From assembly GCA_003255065.1 (NCBI GenBank), contig QAOA01002082.1, positions 678,861 to 742,860 on the forward strand: DNA of 64,000 bases. Direction: 5' to 3'. The position numbers and the translations under genes are program-made. The notes below the pieces were generated by a model, which had not been told where the DNA came from, did not search any database, and saw nothing but the letters and a program-made list of their open reading frames with translations. Positions 34,409-44,292 of the stretch are shown in pieces; the stretch's first letter is position 1; the number at the start of each line of letters is the position of its first letter. Source of the DNA: Cercis canadensis (lineage: Eukaryota > Streptophyta > Magnoliopsida > Fabales > Fabaceae).

Positions 34409-36460
34409 ATGGCCAACACCAACCTCAGCCTTCTCAAACTTGTCTCTCTATTACTGTTCCTTCTCCCAGCTTCTTCTCAGCTTGATGAGCTCACTTTTGC
34501 TGGTTTTAAGGATGTGGGTTCCAACTTAACCTTGAATGGTATAGCAGAAATTCAGAAAAATGGAATCTTGAAATTGACAAACGAGACAAGGAGGTTAATG
34601 GGTCATGCTTTCTATCCCATCCCTTTTCAGTTCAAGAACTCCACTAATGGTAAAGCTTTCTCCTTTTCCACCTCATTTGCTCTGGCTATTGTCCCTGAGT
34701 ACCCTAAGCTTGGTGGGCATGGCATGGCTTTCGCAATAGCAACTTCCATGGATCTCAAAGCCCTCCCAAGCCAATATCTTGGTCTCCTCAACTCCAGCGA
34801 CGTTGGCAACTTCTCCAACCACCTCTTCGCTGTGGAATTCGACACTGTCCAAGATTTCGAGTTTGGGGATATTAATGATAACCATGTTGGAATCGACATC
34901 AATAGCTTGAAGTCCAATGCTTCAGCTACTGCAAGTTACTTCACTGATGATTCAACAAAGAAAGACCTGAACTTGAAAAGTGGGAAAGCGATTCTAGCTT
35001 GGATCGATTACGATTCAGCTCAAAACCTTTTTAGTGTGACACTTTCTCCTTCTTCTTCCAAACCCAAAAAGCCAATCTTGACATTCTCTGTAGATCTGTC
35101 ACCGATTCTGACTGAATCTATGTACGTGGGGTTCTCTGCTTCAACGGGTTTGCTAGCAAGCTCTCATTACATCTTGGGTTGGAGCTTCAAAATCAATGGA
35201 CCAGCTCCACCCCTTTCTCTCTCTTCTCTCCCATCACTTCCACAGCCAAAGAAGAAGCACACTTCTCTGATTCTGGGAGTTTCACTCTCAGTGGTTATTA
35301 TAGTGCTATCTGCTATCTTGGTTGGCGTTTACATCTTCAGAAAGATCAAGAACGCTGATATTATAGAAGCTTGGGAGCTAGAATTTGGGCCACACCGTTA
35401 CTCCTACGAAGAGCTCAAGAAAGCTACCAAAGGATTCAAGGACAAAGAGCTATTGGGGCAAGGTGGGTTTGGCAGAGTTTACAAAGGAACACTCCCAAAT
35501 TCCAAGACCCCAGTTGCTGTGAAGCGAGTTTCACAAGAATCCAAACAGGGTCTAAGAGAATTTGTATCAGAAATAGCAAGCATAGGTCGTTTGCGCCATA
35601 GGAACTTGGTTCAATTACTGGGTTGGTGTCGCCGCCGAGGGGATTTGCTTCTTGTGTATGATTTTATGGCTAATGGTAGCTTAGACAAGTACCTATTTAA
35701 TGAGTCTGAAACTATTCTGAGTTGGGAACAGAGGTTCAAGATCATAAAGGGTGTAGCTTCAGGACTTCTTTATCTTCACGAAGGGTATGAGCAAACTGTG
35801 ATTCACAGGGATATGAAGGCTAGCAATGTGCTGCTAGATAGTGAACTCAATGGAAGATTAGGTGATTTTGGACTAGCTAGATTATATGAACATGGGGCTA
35901 ACCCAAGTACCACAAGAGTGGTGGGTACCTTGGGTTATTTGGCACCAGAGCTACCAAGAACAGGGAAGGCCACAACAAGTTCTGATGTGTTTGCATTTGG
36001 TGCACTCTTGCTTGAGATTGTGTGTGGTAGAAGACCTATTGAGCCCAAGGCAATGCCAGAGGAACTGGTCTTGGTAGATTGGGTGTGGGAGAGGTACAAA
36101 GAAGGGAGGGTGCTTGCTGTTGTGGATCGGAAATTGAACGGGGATTTTAATGAGAGTGAGGTGATAATGGTGGTGAAATTGGGGTTGATGTGCTCAAATG
36201 ATGTGCCTTCTGCTAGGCCTAGCATGAGGCAGATAGTGAGGTATTTAGATGGTGAAGTTGGGGTGCCAGAGGGTGTGACAAAGCCAGGGGAGATACCTCA
36301 CCAAGAAGGGTTTGATGAGTTATTGTTCTCACTTGCATCTTCTTCTTCATTTGATAAGACGAGTTCTAGCTCTTTTATGGGACATAAGGAATTGGATGCT
36401 AGTTTTCCTTTTGGTAATTCATCTCTTTCCCTTCTCAATGTCTCAAGGGAAACAAGGTGA
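34409..36460 (+). CDS. L-type lectin receptor-like kinase (LecRK), intronless
   Basis: The protein has 683 residues, full length for the family. A signal peptide spans residues 1-23 (hydrophobic core [16 protein letters not shown]). The legume-lectin ectodomain covers about 25-262, with [26 protein letters not shown] around 140-165 and a late GWSF strand. A proline-rich stalk precedes a single membrane span at about 285-310 ([20 protein letters not shown]). The cytoplasmic Ser/Thr kinase has the glycine loop GQGGFG (350-355), catalytic Lys in AVKRV (K372), HRDMKASN (466-473), DFGLA (486-490) and APE (512-514). It is therefore an active RD kinase by sequence. LecRKs sit in the plasma membrane and sense extracellular cues, including eATP, cell-wall or pathogen signals in characterised members; the ligand here is unknown. 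It most resembles clade IV. The S-rich C-terminal tail is a likely phosphorylation region. A related gene lies at 62793. Confidence 0.95.
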   Translation: MANTNLSLLKLVSLLLFLLPASSQLDELTFAGFKDVGSNLTLNGIAEIQKNGILKLTNETRRLMGHAFYPIPFQFKNSTNGKAFSFSTSFALAIVPEYPKLGGHGMAFAIATSMDLKALPSQYLGLLNSSDVGNFSNHLFAVEFDTVQDFEFGDINDNHVGIDINSLKSNASATASYFTDDSTKKDLNLKSGKAILAWIDYDSAQNLFSVTLSPSSSKPKKPILTFSVDLSPILTESMYVGFSASTGLLASSHYILGWSFKINGPAPPLSLSSLPSLPQPKKKHTSLILGVSLSVVIIVLSAILVGVYIFRKIKNADIIEAWELEFGPHRYSYEELKKATKGFKDKELLGQGGFGRVYKGTLPNSKTPVAVKRVSQESKQGLREFVSEIASIGRLRHRNLVQLLGWCRRRGDLLLVYDFMANGSLDKYLFNESETILSWEQRFKIIKGVASGLLYLHEGYEQTVIHRDMKASNVLLDSELNGRLGDFGLARLYEHGANPSTTRVVGTLGYLAPELPRTGKATTSSDVFAFGALLLEIVCGRRPIEPKAMPEELVLVDWVWERYKEGRVLAVVDRKLNGDFNESEVIMVVKLGLMCSNDVPSARPSMRQIVRYLDGEVGVPEGVTKPGEIPHQEGFDELLFSLASSSSFDKTSSSSFMGHKELDASFPFGNSSLSLLNVSRETR

Positions 36461-39400
36461 TCTTACTCAGTTTTCTTTCTCTATTTCTTTACTTGATCAT
36501 ATTTGCTTACTTCAGAATCTTGTTGTCTCATTATACACACAAAGTTTTGCTAATGATGAATCAAGTCTTAACCTAAGGCTGTGACTCTCAATGTTATGTT
36601 CCTATTTTAATTGTCCCAAGTCAGTGACTCCAAGTTCATTTCATGACTCAAAGTTGACAATTTTTGCATGCTTGTGCCTTTTTTTTTTTTTTTGTGATGA
36701 TCATCCAAAATTAGACTTAAATAAATACCGCAATCAAATAAAAATAAACCAGGTGAACAAACTTGTTGCAACTTTGGGCGTTGAGAAAATTGTTGAACAA
36801 ATTAGACCAGTCAGTGTCTGTGGATTGACTCATTTAGCATATTCTAACGTTGCCAAGACAAGCATATATGCCATATCCTTATCACATACCATGTGGGAAG
36901 CACCGAAAACCAAAATTGTCTGTGGGCAATACTTTATGTCTATGGCGTTACTGCTTAGTAATTCTCAATTAGTATTATATCATTTGGTCGGTAATATATT
37001 AAGAGTGTCATGATTGGCTGCAGTGGTCCTCTTCTACAACTTTCCTAAATTATTAGCAATTAAATGTGGCTGAAAAAAGTATATATATATATATATAAAA
37101 GAGCATGAAAATGATCATCAAGTGGACCCTTATTATTCCCATCCAGTCTTACTTTTTGTTTAGAGGTTACCTTTCCAATTCTGTATGTTGGTCCGTTTCC
37201 ATGAAAAGCATTGTCTGATCTCAGTTCGATAGACACTAAATAGAGTTAAGGAAAAACTATTTCTATAACATAGAAACTATGCTAATAAATAAACAAAAGC
37301 CTTAATTAGTTGTTTTTGGATATATTTTACAATACGTACGTGAACAAACCAATTAGGGAAAAAAAAAAAGCATAATAATAAAGAAGCTCCATCTCTTTAC
37401 ATATCATGCTTGATTTATTATCTGTATATTAATGGTAAGCAATTGCCTAAAGAACTGTTCAATCTATATAAAGATAGAAAATAATGAACCATTATATATG
37501 CAAAACAAGTGTGCTACTTACCGTGACTTTCTTGTACGAAGGCAGGCTATTTTTTTTTTTTAATAAATTGTCATTTTAATTTTTAAAAGATACAAAGAAA
37601 ATTAATTAGCTTTCTAAAAGAATTTTTTGTATCATTCAATTTTTTAAAAGTTTAAAAAATTAATTAAAATAATCTTTTTTTAATTTATTATTATCACTTG
37701 GATCTTAAAAGGAATTATTTTATTCGACTGTTTAAATTTTTAAGAACTCAAATGATACAATTTTTTTTTTTAATGACTTAAGTGATAAAGAAAGACTCTG
37801 AATTTTTTTAGCTAAGATATTTAATAAATAAAGAATACACTAATTAATTAATTTGTTAATTTATTTTTCAGCTAAATCATTTCTTGTCATTAGATAGATG
37901 AAGTTAAAATGTTTAGCTAATGATATTGAAGAATGTATATTCAAATTTGGAACCTCAATTTTTTTAAAAATCTCTAATTTAGTTGTGTTATATATACTTG
38001 TATTCACCTCATTCATTTAAAGGTATTCTAATATATATTTTATTTTTATATATTAATTTTTCAATCAGAAAATAGCATATTGTGTTAGATAGATAGGAAG
38101 GAGAAAGGGGAGCAATGGACGATTGACTGTGGTTTATCAACATGGATTCTTTTGGTCGTTTTCTTTGATATTTTCTTTGTGATTATGATATGCTTAAGTC
38201 AAATGTGGAAGACGTTTATTATTTCAGAATGGCATTTTTTATTCTTCCACTTTTCTTGGAAAGAAAAATAGAAAAAAAAAAATTTCCATGTGAATTTGAG
38301 CAACTAAAATTGACCTCTCTCCCACACGAAAGAGGCCATGGCTTTGTCAAAGGAAGTTATAATTGCCATTAATGTCTACTGCAGCCCGCAACAATATTTG
38401 GACATGATCCCAAATGTCAAGCATTGAGGTATATATGGGAATGGGATATCATAGAGGCTAACCCATTACTTTGAATGGTTCACAATTGGTCATTGCCCAC
38501 TACTTTGAAATCTAAAGAAAGGACTTAACAACAATGTGGAGGAAAATGTCAATCTACTAGGAAATCTAAAGAAAGGAATCCACTATCGGAGAATCAAAAT
38601 CATTCCTTTGAAGGTAGCAAGTCGTAAAATTCCTACTAAAGAGTGCCCTTTTCATAGACAAATATATATATGGTGCTGATATTGATATTTGTTGTCCTTT
38701 GACAATGGAAAAATTGAAACTACTAACCATATATACGGCATTTGCTATAGATAGTTAATGAAGAACCTGTAGCATCCCCTATATATTGATAGTTAATGAA
38801 GAACAACAGTTTCCAGTTACGAGTTTGTTTTGTAGCATATGCACTTGGATATCTTTAAGAGATGTTTGGTACCAGGCTACCAGCTAATCTTGACTTCTTT
38901 AGCATATTGAATTTATGGGTATAACATAGTACAGTATTAGATGAAGGAGCATTTATGATCTTCTTATTATTTGGAATCACCAAGGATGTGATGCACATAT
39001 TTTTTTAGATGTCTCTTGCTCTGAGATGTGAGATTTTTTAGCTTTAGTAGGGGTATAGGATTTTATCCCTTTCATGGTATTGCATCATATTGTATAATCT
39101 TACCTTCTACTAATCTCTTACCAAATAATCTAAGATATCATGATACTTAAGATTATAGAGTGAAGATTACGATATATACGTACTTACATGACATGATAGA
39201 AATTTATTTGTTCATATCATTTCTAGGAATTTTAATATTCTAATATATATTTTAATATGATGCTAGCATATTAATATATATAGATGTTCAAAATATAAGA
39301 CACCCCTTAGAGTGCTGTACTTGAAACATTGTTTAAATAGAAATTAAATTAATTAGTTAAAATTTATTACAATGTCCATAAATGTATTCAAATGTTGATA

Positions 39401-39719
39401 TAGAAGCTTGATATGAGATTCGTATATCTTTCATTTTAAGATAGATACTTTCTCCGTTGAAGCAACATGTTTTAAAGAACTAGAAAAGAAATTTCAGGGA
39501 TATATACAAAACTTTCCAATTAATGAATTAATTAACTTGATGTATATGATATACAAGTGCAAGCAAAACATTTTGATTAAAGAACTAAAAGTGATTTCTC
39601 CTATATATAGAAAATAGTTTTATTCTATTGATTAATACAAATAGAAGCAGTTAATTATTTAGGTTAACATTTTGATGTGCAAGTCCAACAAGAAGGGATC
39701 CTTTTGTGTAGAAAGGTCC
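36461..39719. other. Intergenic spacer between receptor kinase and inhibitor I genes
   Basis: 3' flank of the kinase gene, then AT-rich sequence with poly-T tracts (36682, 37551). The open frame at 36591-37013 has no family signature. No mobile element boundaries were set, although 37560-37810 contains scattered atgatacaa/ttgtatcat inverted pieces. Confidence 0.4.
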
Positions 39720-40073
39720 TTAGCGAATAAAAGGAGTCCTTATTACAATTCCAGAATCATCAACAAACAAGCAAACTCGGTTAAAGTCCAGAATGCAACC
39801 ATAACGATAATTTGGTGGAACCACTTGAATCTCAACTTCTGGCTTCTCCTCCTTTATCTTCTTTTTTGCATCCTCTACCTTAGCACCATTTAACTCGGGC
39901 CATTCATTCATCAATTCTAGATAGTTGAGAGTGAAAAAGCTCATTAGAAATTGTTCTCCCAATGTTTCTTAAACATTTAAAAGCCGTTCACAAAAGAAGC
40001 ACTTACTTGCAAAGATGTCATCAATAGTTTTCTCCTGTTGGGGAGGCTTTGGTGTTTGGTTCTCTTCGGCCAT
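39720..40073 (-). CDS. Potato inhibitor I family serine protease inhibitor, contig copy A
   Basis: Exon 1 is 40073-40007 and exon 2 is 39916-39720, with a GTAAGT donor and a CTAG acceptor, giving 87 residues. It starts MAEENQTPKPPQQEKTIDDI and has no signal peptide, as in cytosolic family members. The family core is WPEL, then KVEDAKKKIKEE, IQVVPP and the C-terminal NRVCLFVDDSGIV-TPFI. Inhibitors of this family block subtilisin- and chymotrypsin-like proteases, often of insects or microbes. In the binding loop (YGCILDF) the P1 residue would be Leu by alignment. The loop looks two residues shorter than usual, and the second Arg of the usual RVRVFV scaffold is Cys, so inhibitory strength is uncertain. 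It is probably the same gene as the copy at 40132-40485. Confidence 0.8.
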
Positions 40074-40131
40074 AACAAAAGATTTCAAGCAAGCACTTCA
40101 AAATGATCNATCCTTTTGTGTAGAAAGGTCC

Positions 40132-40485
40132 TTAGCGAATAAAAGGAGTCCTTGTTACAATTCCAGAATCATCAACAAACAAGCAAACTCGGTCAAAGTC
40201 CAGAATGCAACCATAACGATAATTTGGTGGAACCACTTGAATCTCTACTTCTGGCTTCTCCTCCTTTATCTTCTTTTTTGCATCCTCTACCTTAGCACCA
40301 TTTAACTCGGGCCATTCTTTCATCAATTCTAGATAGTTGAGAGTGAAAAAGCTCATTAGAAATTGTTCTCCCAATGTTTCTTAAACATTTAAAAGCCGTT
40401 CACAAAACAAGCACTTACTTGCAAAGATGTCATCAATAGTTTTCTCCTGTTGGGGAGGCTTTGGTGTTTGGTTCTCTTCGGCCAT
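40132..40485 (-). CDS. Potato inhibitor I family serine protease inhibitor, contig copy B with promoter
   Basis: Exon 1 is 40485-40419 and exon 2 is 40328-40132, with the same splice sites as copy A, giving 87 residues. It differs from copy A by a few residues (K for N before EWPEL, D for N in LDF(D)RV, T for I near the end). This copy carries the promoter side: a TATA box (tatatata on either strand) at about 40607-40614, some 120 bp before the start codon, preceded by a (gt)n run. I regard copies A and B as two alleles or contig ends of one locus; if both are real, they are a very recent tandem pair. Confidence 0.82.
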
Positions 40486-40599
40486 AACAAAAGATTTCAA
40501 GCAAGCACTTCAAAATGATCCTTTTGCTGGTTCAGTGAGAATGAGATTGATCACAACCTTTACTTGAATGCAACTTGTTTGATGCTTTCTTTGTGTGTG

Positions 40600-40616
40600 T
40601 GTGTGTCTATATATAA
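40600..40616 (-). promoter_or_regulatory. TATA box of the inhibitor I gene
   Basis: The minus strand reads tttttatatatagac here, about 120 bp upstream of the ATG at 40485. It is followed by a (ca)n microsatellite in the leader. Confidence 0.55.
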
Positions 40617-40853
40617 AAAGAAACCTAAGAATGGGTCTTAATTTGTCTTGTAATAAGACTTGGCTTTTTGGTTGATAAACTGATTATAAGTAGTGGTCAA
40701 GAAGCGGTATCTAATAAACTACAAGCAATTTCATCTTTCCACGAAATGTAACTTGGTCCATTTCACTGAATAATTCTAAAGAAAAAAGAGTTATTATTAT
40801 CTGTAATAAACAACTGAATAATTCGATTATTTACTTCAAAACTTATTAAATTT

Positions 40854-41910
40854 GTGAGCAGATTGACCAGTTTTCTTGGTACCCGCAGTATATCCACCTA
40901 TATTGCTTGGCGCTTTCCTCCTTTGGGCTGGGTTAAATTCAATACTGATGGCTCGTTGTTAACCCCTTCCATGACTGCTTCTTGCAGTGGTGTGATACGT
41001 GATGCCTCTGCTGATTTTATTGCTGGTTTTTTGTGTAAGTTAGGACAGTGCTCAATTACTCAAGCTGAGTTATGGGGGCTGGTCTATGGAGTGCGGTTGG
41101 CTTGGTGACTGGGGTTGCGACGAGTGATTGTTGAAACTGATTCTCAAAGCAGCTTGCAGCTGCTGCATAACTGTACAAACCGGAGCCATCCTTGTTTTTT
41201 TTCTGCTTTGGGAGTTTGAAGTGAGAGGAAAAGAAAAGAGAGGAAAGGAAAAAGATGGCAAGAAAGGGAAAGGAAAAGAAAAGGTTTTTTTGTCCTTTAT
41301 TTAGATGATTAAAATGAGTAAAAAGAGAAAAAAAAAAAAGTAAAAAGTCTTATTATAAAATATTTGTACTAGTTTACCATTTATTATTAAAATAAATATA
41401 TTTAATATAAAATTAAATAATATAATAGACATATTTTAAAAAAATAAAAGAGTATAATAGTCATTTTAACATATTTTCTCTTCAAACACTCTAATTTGGA
41501 AGAACAAAAGAATGAATTAAAAAAAGAGTTTGGAGGTTACATCTTACCCACTAGTCTCTTATCTTTTTTTAAGATAAATCTTCTAAACAATGAAGAGGAG
41601 ATTTTTATTCTTCTCCTCTCTTTTTCTTTTCCCTCTAAAGTAACTCTTAAACAAATCCTAAAATTTCGAGAATAGAAACTATGTTTTACGCATATTTACG
41701 GAGAAAGAAATAGATGTGCGGATGCGATGCTATAGCTAGAAAAGCCCACGATAGAGGCTTTCAAGTAGATTGTCTTATGGATCTTTCCTCAGTGTGAGGT
41801 CTCTCCTTAGGAAAGACTCTAGTGGAGTGACTGTCCCTGTCCATAGAGCTTTGCTTCAGTAGTTTTGTTTTTGTTTGGGCTTCTACCCCATCGTCTACCA
41901 AACAAATAAA
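40854..41910 (+). mobile_element. LINE-type RNase H remnant, split by a second insertion
   Basis: The plus strand encodes GWVKFNTDGS, GVIRDASADFIAGF and ITQAELWGLVYGVRLAW, the RNase H-like domain found at the end of plant non-LTR retrotransposon polyproteins. After a TGA the same reading continues with VIVETDSQSSLQLL. The domain is then interrupted at about 41205. Beyond about 41690 the missing end resumes in fragments (RNRCADAM, KAHDRGFQVDCL). Stop codons and frameshifts make it dead. Between lies an AT-rich insert (about 41205-41663) whose ends carry related purine-rich/pyrimidine-rich inverted sequence. Confidence 0.65.
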
Positions 41911-42560
41911 ATACAGGCTTCGCGCCATGGCCACTCCAAAACTTAATTTGGAAAGCTCTCTTTACTTTTGAATTATAATTTATTAAAATATGGTTGTACT
42001 TGATACCTAAAAAAGATTGAGGTTTTTAATTTAACTCTTTTTATTTATGAAAAAAAAAAGTTTTAATTCTAATTCCTCCCATGCATATAATAGGCCCCTG
42101 CATCTGATTGTGGGCTAGTCTTTGGGCCTAATAGAGACAGAACTGTTGGGCCCCAACTACATCCAGAAAGCCCAACCTATAGTCTTTTCTATTTCTTTTT
42201 TATCTTCCGAAAATGCTGTCCAATTATAAGCCCATAGAAATTTCAATTTGTTTGTAATTGTAGTCGAATCATATTAAAATCATTTTTAGATTCATGAATT
42301 TTGTATTTGAACTAAAAATATTAAAAAAAATAAATCGTAAAAGGAAAAATGTAAAGAAAAAGAGGGTGTAAGATTAAGGAAACTCATTATAATAAGATTA
42401 AAGAATTACATTCCTCCTTTGGATTTTCATGACTGACAACAAACAATTATTCAGTAAGCAGTGGTAGTAGTAGTACACTTATTTGAATAATTTATTAATT
42501 TTATTTATTATGCTTAATTATGGGGAATTAGGCATAGAGAGAAGTTGTGGTTCAATTAAT
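41911..42560. other. Intergenic spacer
   Basis: No gene was recognised. Bases about 42255-42330 carry one member of the dispersed A-tailed repeat also seen near 44810, 44930 and 56150. Confidence 0.4.
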
Positions 42561-43503
42561 TTAGTCACCGCAATCCACAAAGTCATAGTTGACGATCAAG
42601 TGACCTTGAGCATTGCCGTTGCCGTCGGTGTCAAGCTTTTGGAACACACCGATGTCCAAGTCCAGCCCACCATTGCTGCACTGATCAACAATTCTCACTG
42701 TTTGTTGAGTTCCTGTTCGAGTGTTTGTTACCTGCATCCACATCAAATCCAAAATTATTTTTCTCCCCCATTAATTTACCTTTCAATTTATTAATGGAAT
42801 TTTTCAATAAAAGCTATATACCAAAAAAAAAAANAAAAAAAAAAAAAAAAAAAAAGTCATGTGAATGTGAGTAGAGACGAGTTTTACAATAAACAATGTT
42901 ATATTATGTATTGGATATATAATCTAACATAATAAATTATAAGTTGCAAAACTAACCCTTAATTTTAATATTATTACAAAGATTTCAAAAAATATGTATA
43001 AAACATTTAAAATAGTCAAAGTTGCACAATTAAAAAAATTGACTTAAAATAGAGGATAATTTTGAGCAATTAAACTCAGAGTTTATAGACAATTTGCATA
43101 TTTAACTCACACTGAGTCTTTAATTTAATTTTTTGAGATCTTTAAAACAATACTAAATTTAGCAGTTAATTATGTCATGTGTCAGATAGTGTATATATAT
43201 ATATATATATGTATACTAAATTAATTAAGGAATATAGAGACATACCCTCAAGCACTTGCCACAAGCAGCTTGGCCCGGAGAACCGACGGGTCCACAGAAG
43301 GCTGTCCAACCATATTTGCTGCGCCATGAGAGGGGCTTGTCAGCATCCCAAGTGGCGCAATATGCACTCACTTTAAGAAGGTCCCAGTTATTCTGTTCTG
43401 GGTTGTATAAGTGATACGTTGCCCTCACATTGCTAGCACTCTGACCAGATGCCAAAGCTAGGACACAAACAAAGCACAAAACGCTTAGGATAAGCTTCGC
43501 CAT
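42561..43503 (-). CDS. PR-4 pathogenesis-related protein, Barwin domain, class II
   Basis: Exon 1 is 43503-43246 and exon 2 is 42731-42561, with a GT-AG intron in phase 0, giving 142 residues. The signal peptide is residues 1-20 ([20 protein letters not shown]), with mature protein starting [11 protein letters not shown]. The rest is one Barwin domain with the family's six cysteines (YCATWD, AFCGP, ACGKC, DQCSN, FVDCGD). There is no N-terminal hevein chitin-binding domain, so it is class II like wheatwin. PR-4 proteins are secreted or vacuolar antifungal proteins, several with RNase activity; the histidines in ATYHLYN and QGHLIV match those implicated. The intron holds an (AT)n run and a poly-A tract with an N at 42834, probably an unresolved homopolymer. 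The upstream reading to 43578 seen in the same frame precedes the true ATG. Confidence 0.95.
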
Positions 43504-43576
43504 TCTTTTAACTTGTAACTGATCTTTCTCACCAAATCTTTGGTTGCGATGCAATTTCTGCCTTAGAGTTGCTTGC

Positions 43577-43584
43577 ATTTATAG
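43577..43584 (-). promoter_or_regulatory. TATA box of the PR-4 gene
   Basis: The minus strand reads cctataaatgc about 75-80 bp upstream of the PR-4 start codon. Position and sequence fit a TATA box with a short leader. Confidence 0.6.
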
Positions 43585-43737
43585 GGCAGGTCTTGATGAC
43601 AAGCTTATCAAAATGCCCCTATTGTTTGAAAAGTATGACACCATTTTGTCAACTGAGAATGTGGAAATAATTCTATATACTATCTGGATCTGGTTTGGAC
43701 TGAGACGCTAGAATGTAGATTTTAGAAGAAATTTCAA

Positions 43738-44283
43738 GGCTTAATTGCAATTTTAGTCCTCATGTTTTAACAACTTAAATTTTTTGGTCTCCCTTCTTTA
43801 AAATTAAACTATTGAGTCATTCTATATTAATAAAATGTACAATTTTAGTCATTTTGTCTTTAAGTTTAAATTCTTAGGTTTATTTCAAGGTGTAAAGTTT
43901 TCTGATTCATAATCCCACCGTCCAAATTAAAGAGTTATATTTTGTGAACCTCTTTACTAAATTTCAGTCTAATCTAACGGTGAATGAGTCTAGTTTTTCA
44001 GTTAGATAAAAATTTATGGTAGTATTTTGAGCTGAGCTTCTCTGTTAGATCGAGCTGAAATTGAGTGAGAAGGTTCATAAGATGTAACTTTTTAATCTGA
44101 ACGGTGTGATTATGAATTAGAGAACTTTATACCTTGAAATAAACTTAAGATTTTGACTTAAAAACAAAATGATCAAAATTATATATTTTATAAATATAAA
44201 GAGACTCAATAGTTTAATTTTAAAGAAGGGAGATCAAAAAATTAAAATTGTTAAAATAATGGGACTAAAATTACAATTAAGCC
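43738..44283. mobile_element. Near-perfect foldback MITE with 9-bp target-site duplication
   Basis: The left end ggcttaattgcaattttagt is inverted at the right end (actaaaattacaattaagcc). The perfect 9-mer aaatttcaa flanks it (43729-43737 and 44284-44292). The arms pair over about 270 bp each, so the 546-bp element is essentially one long hairpin. Nine-base duplications suggest Mutator-like mobilisation. It lies about 235 bp upstream of the PR-4 start codon. A rearranged relative is at 51050-51566. Confidence 0.9.
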
Positions 44284-44292
44284 AAATTTCAA

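Larger units (their letters stand above)
39698..40520. repeat. 411-bp direct repeat flanking the N at 40109
   Basis: 39698-40108 and 40110-40520 are near-identical, each holding the whole coding part of the same two-exon gene. The N is exactly at the junction. Only the right copy has a TATA box in front of it, and the left copy alone continues into 3' flank. That is what a single gene on two overlapping contigs would give. Confidence 0.85.
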
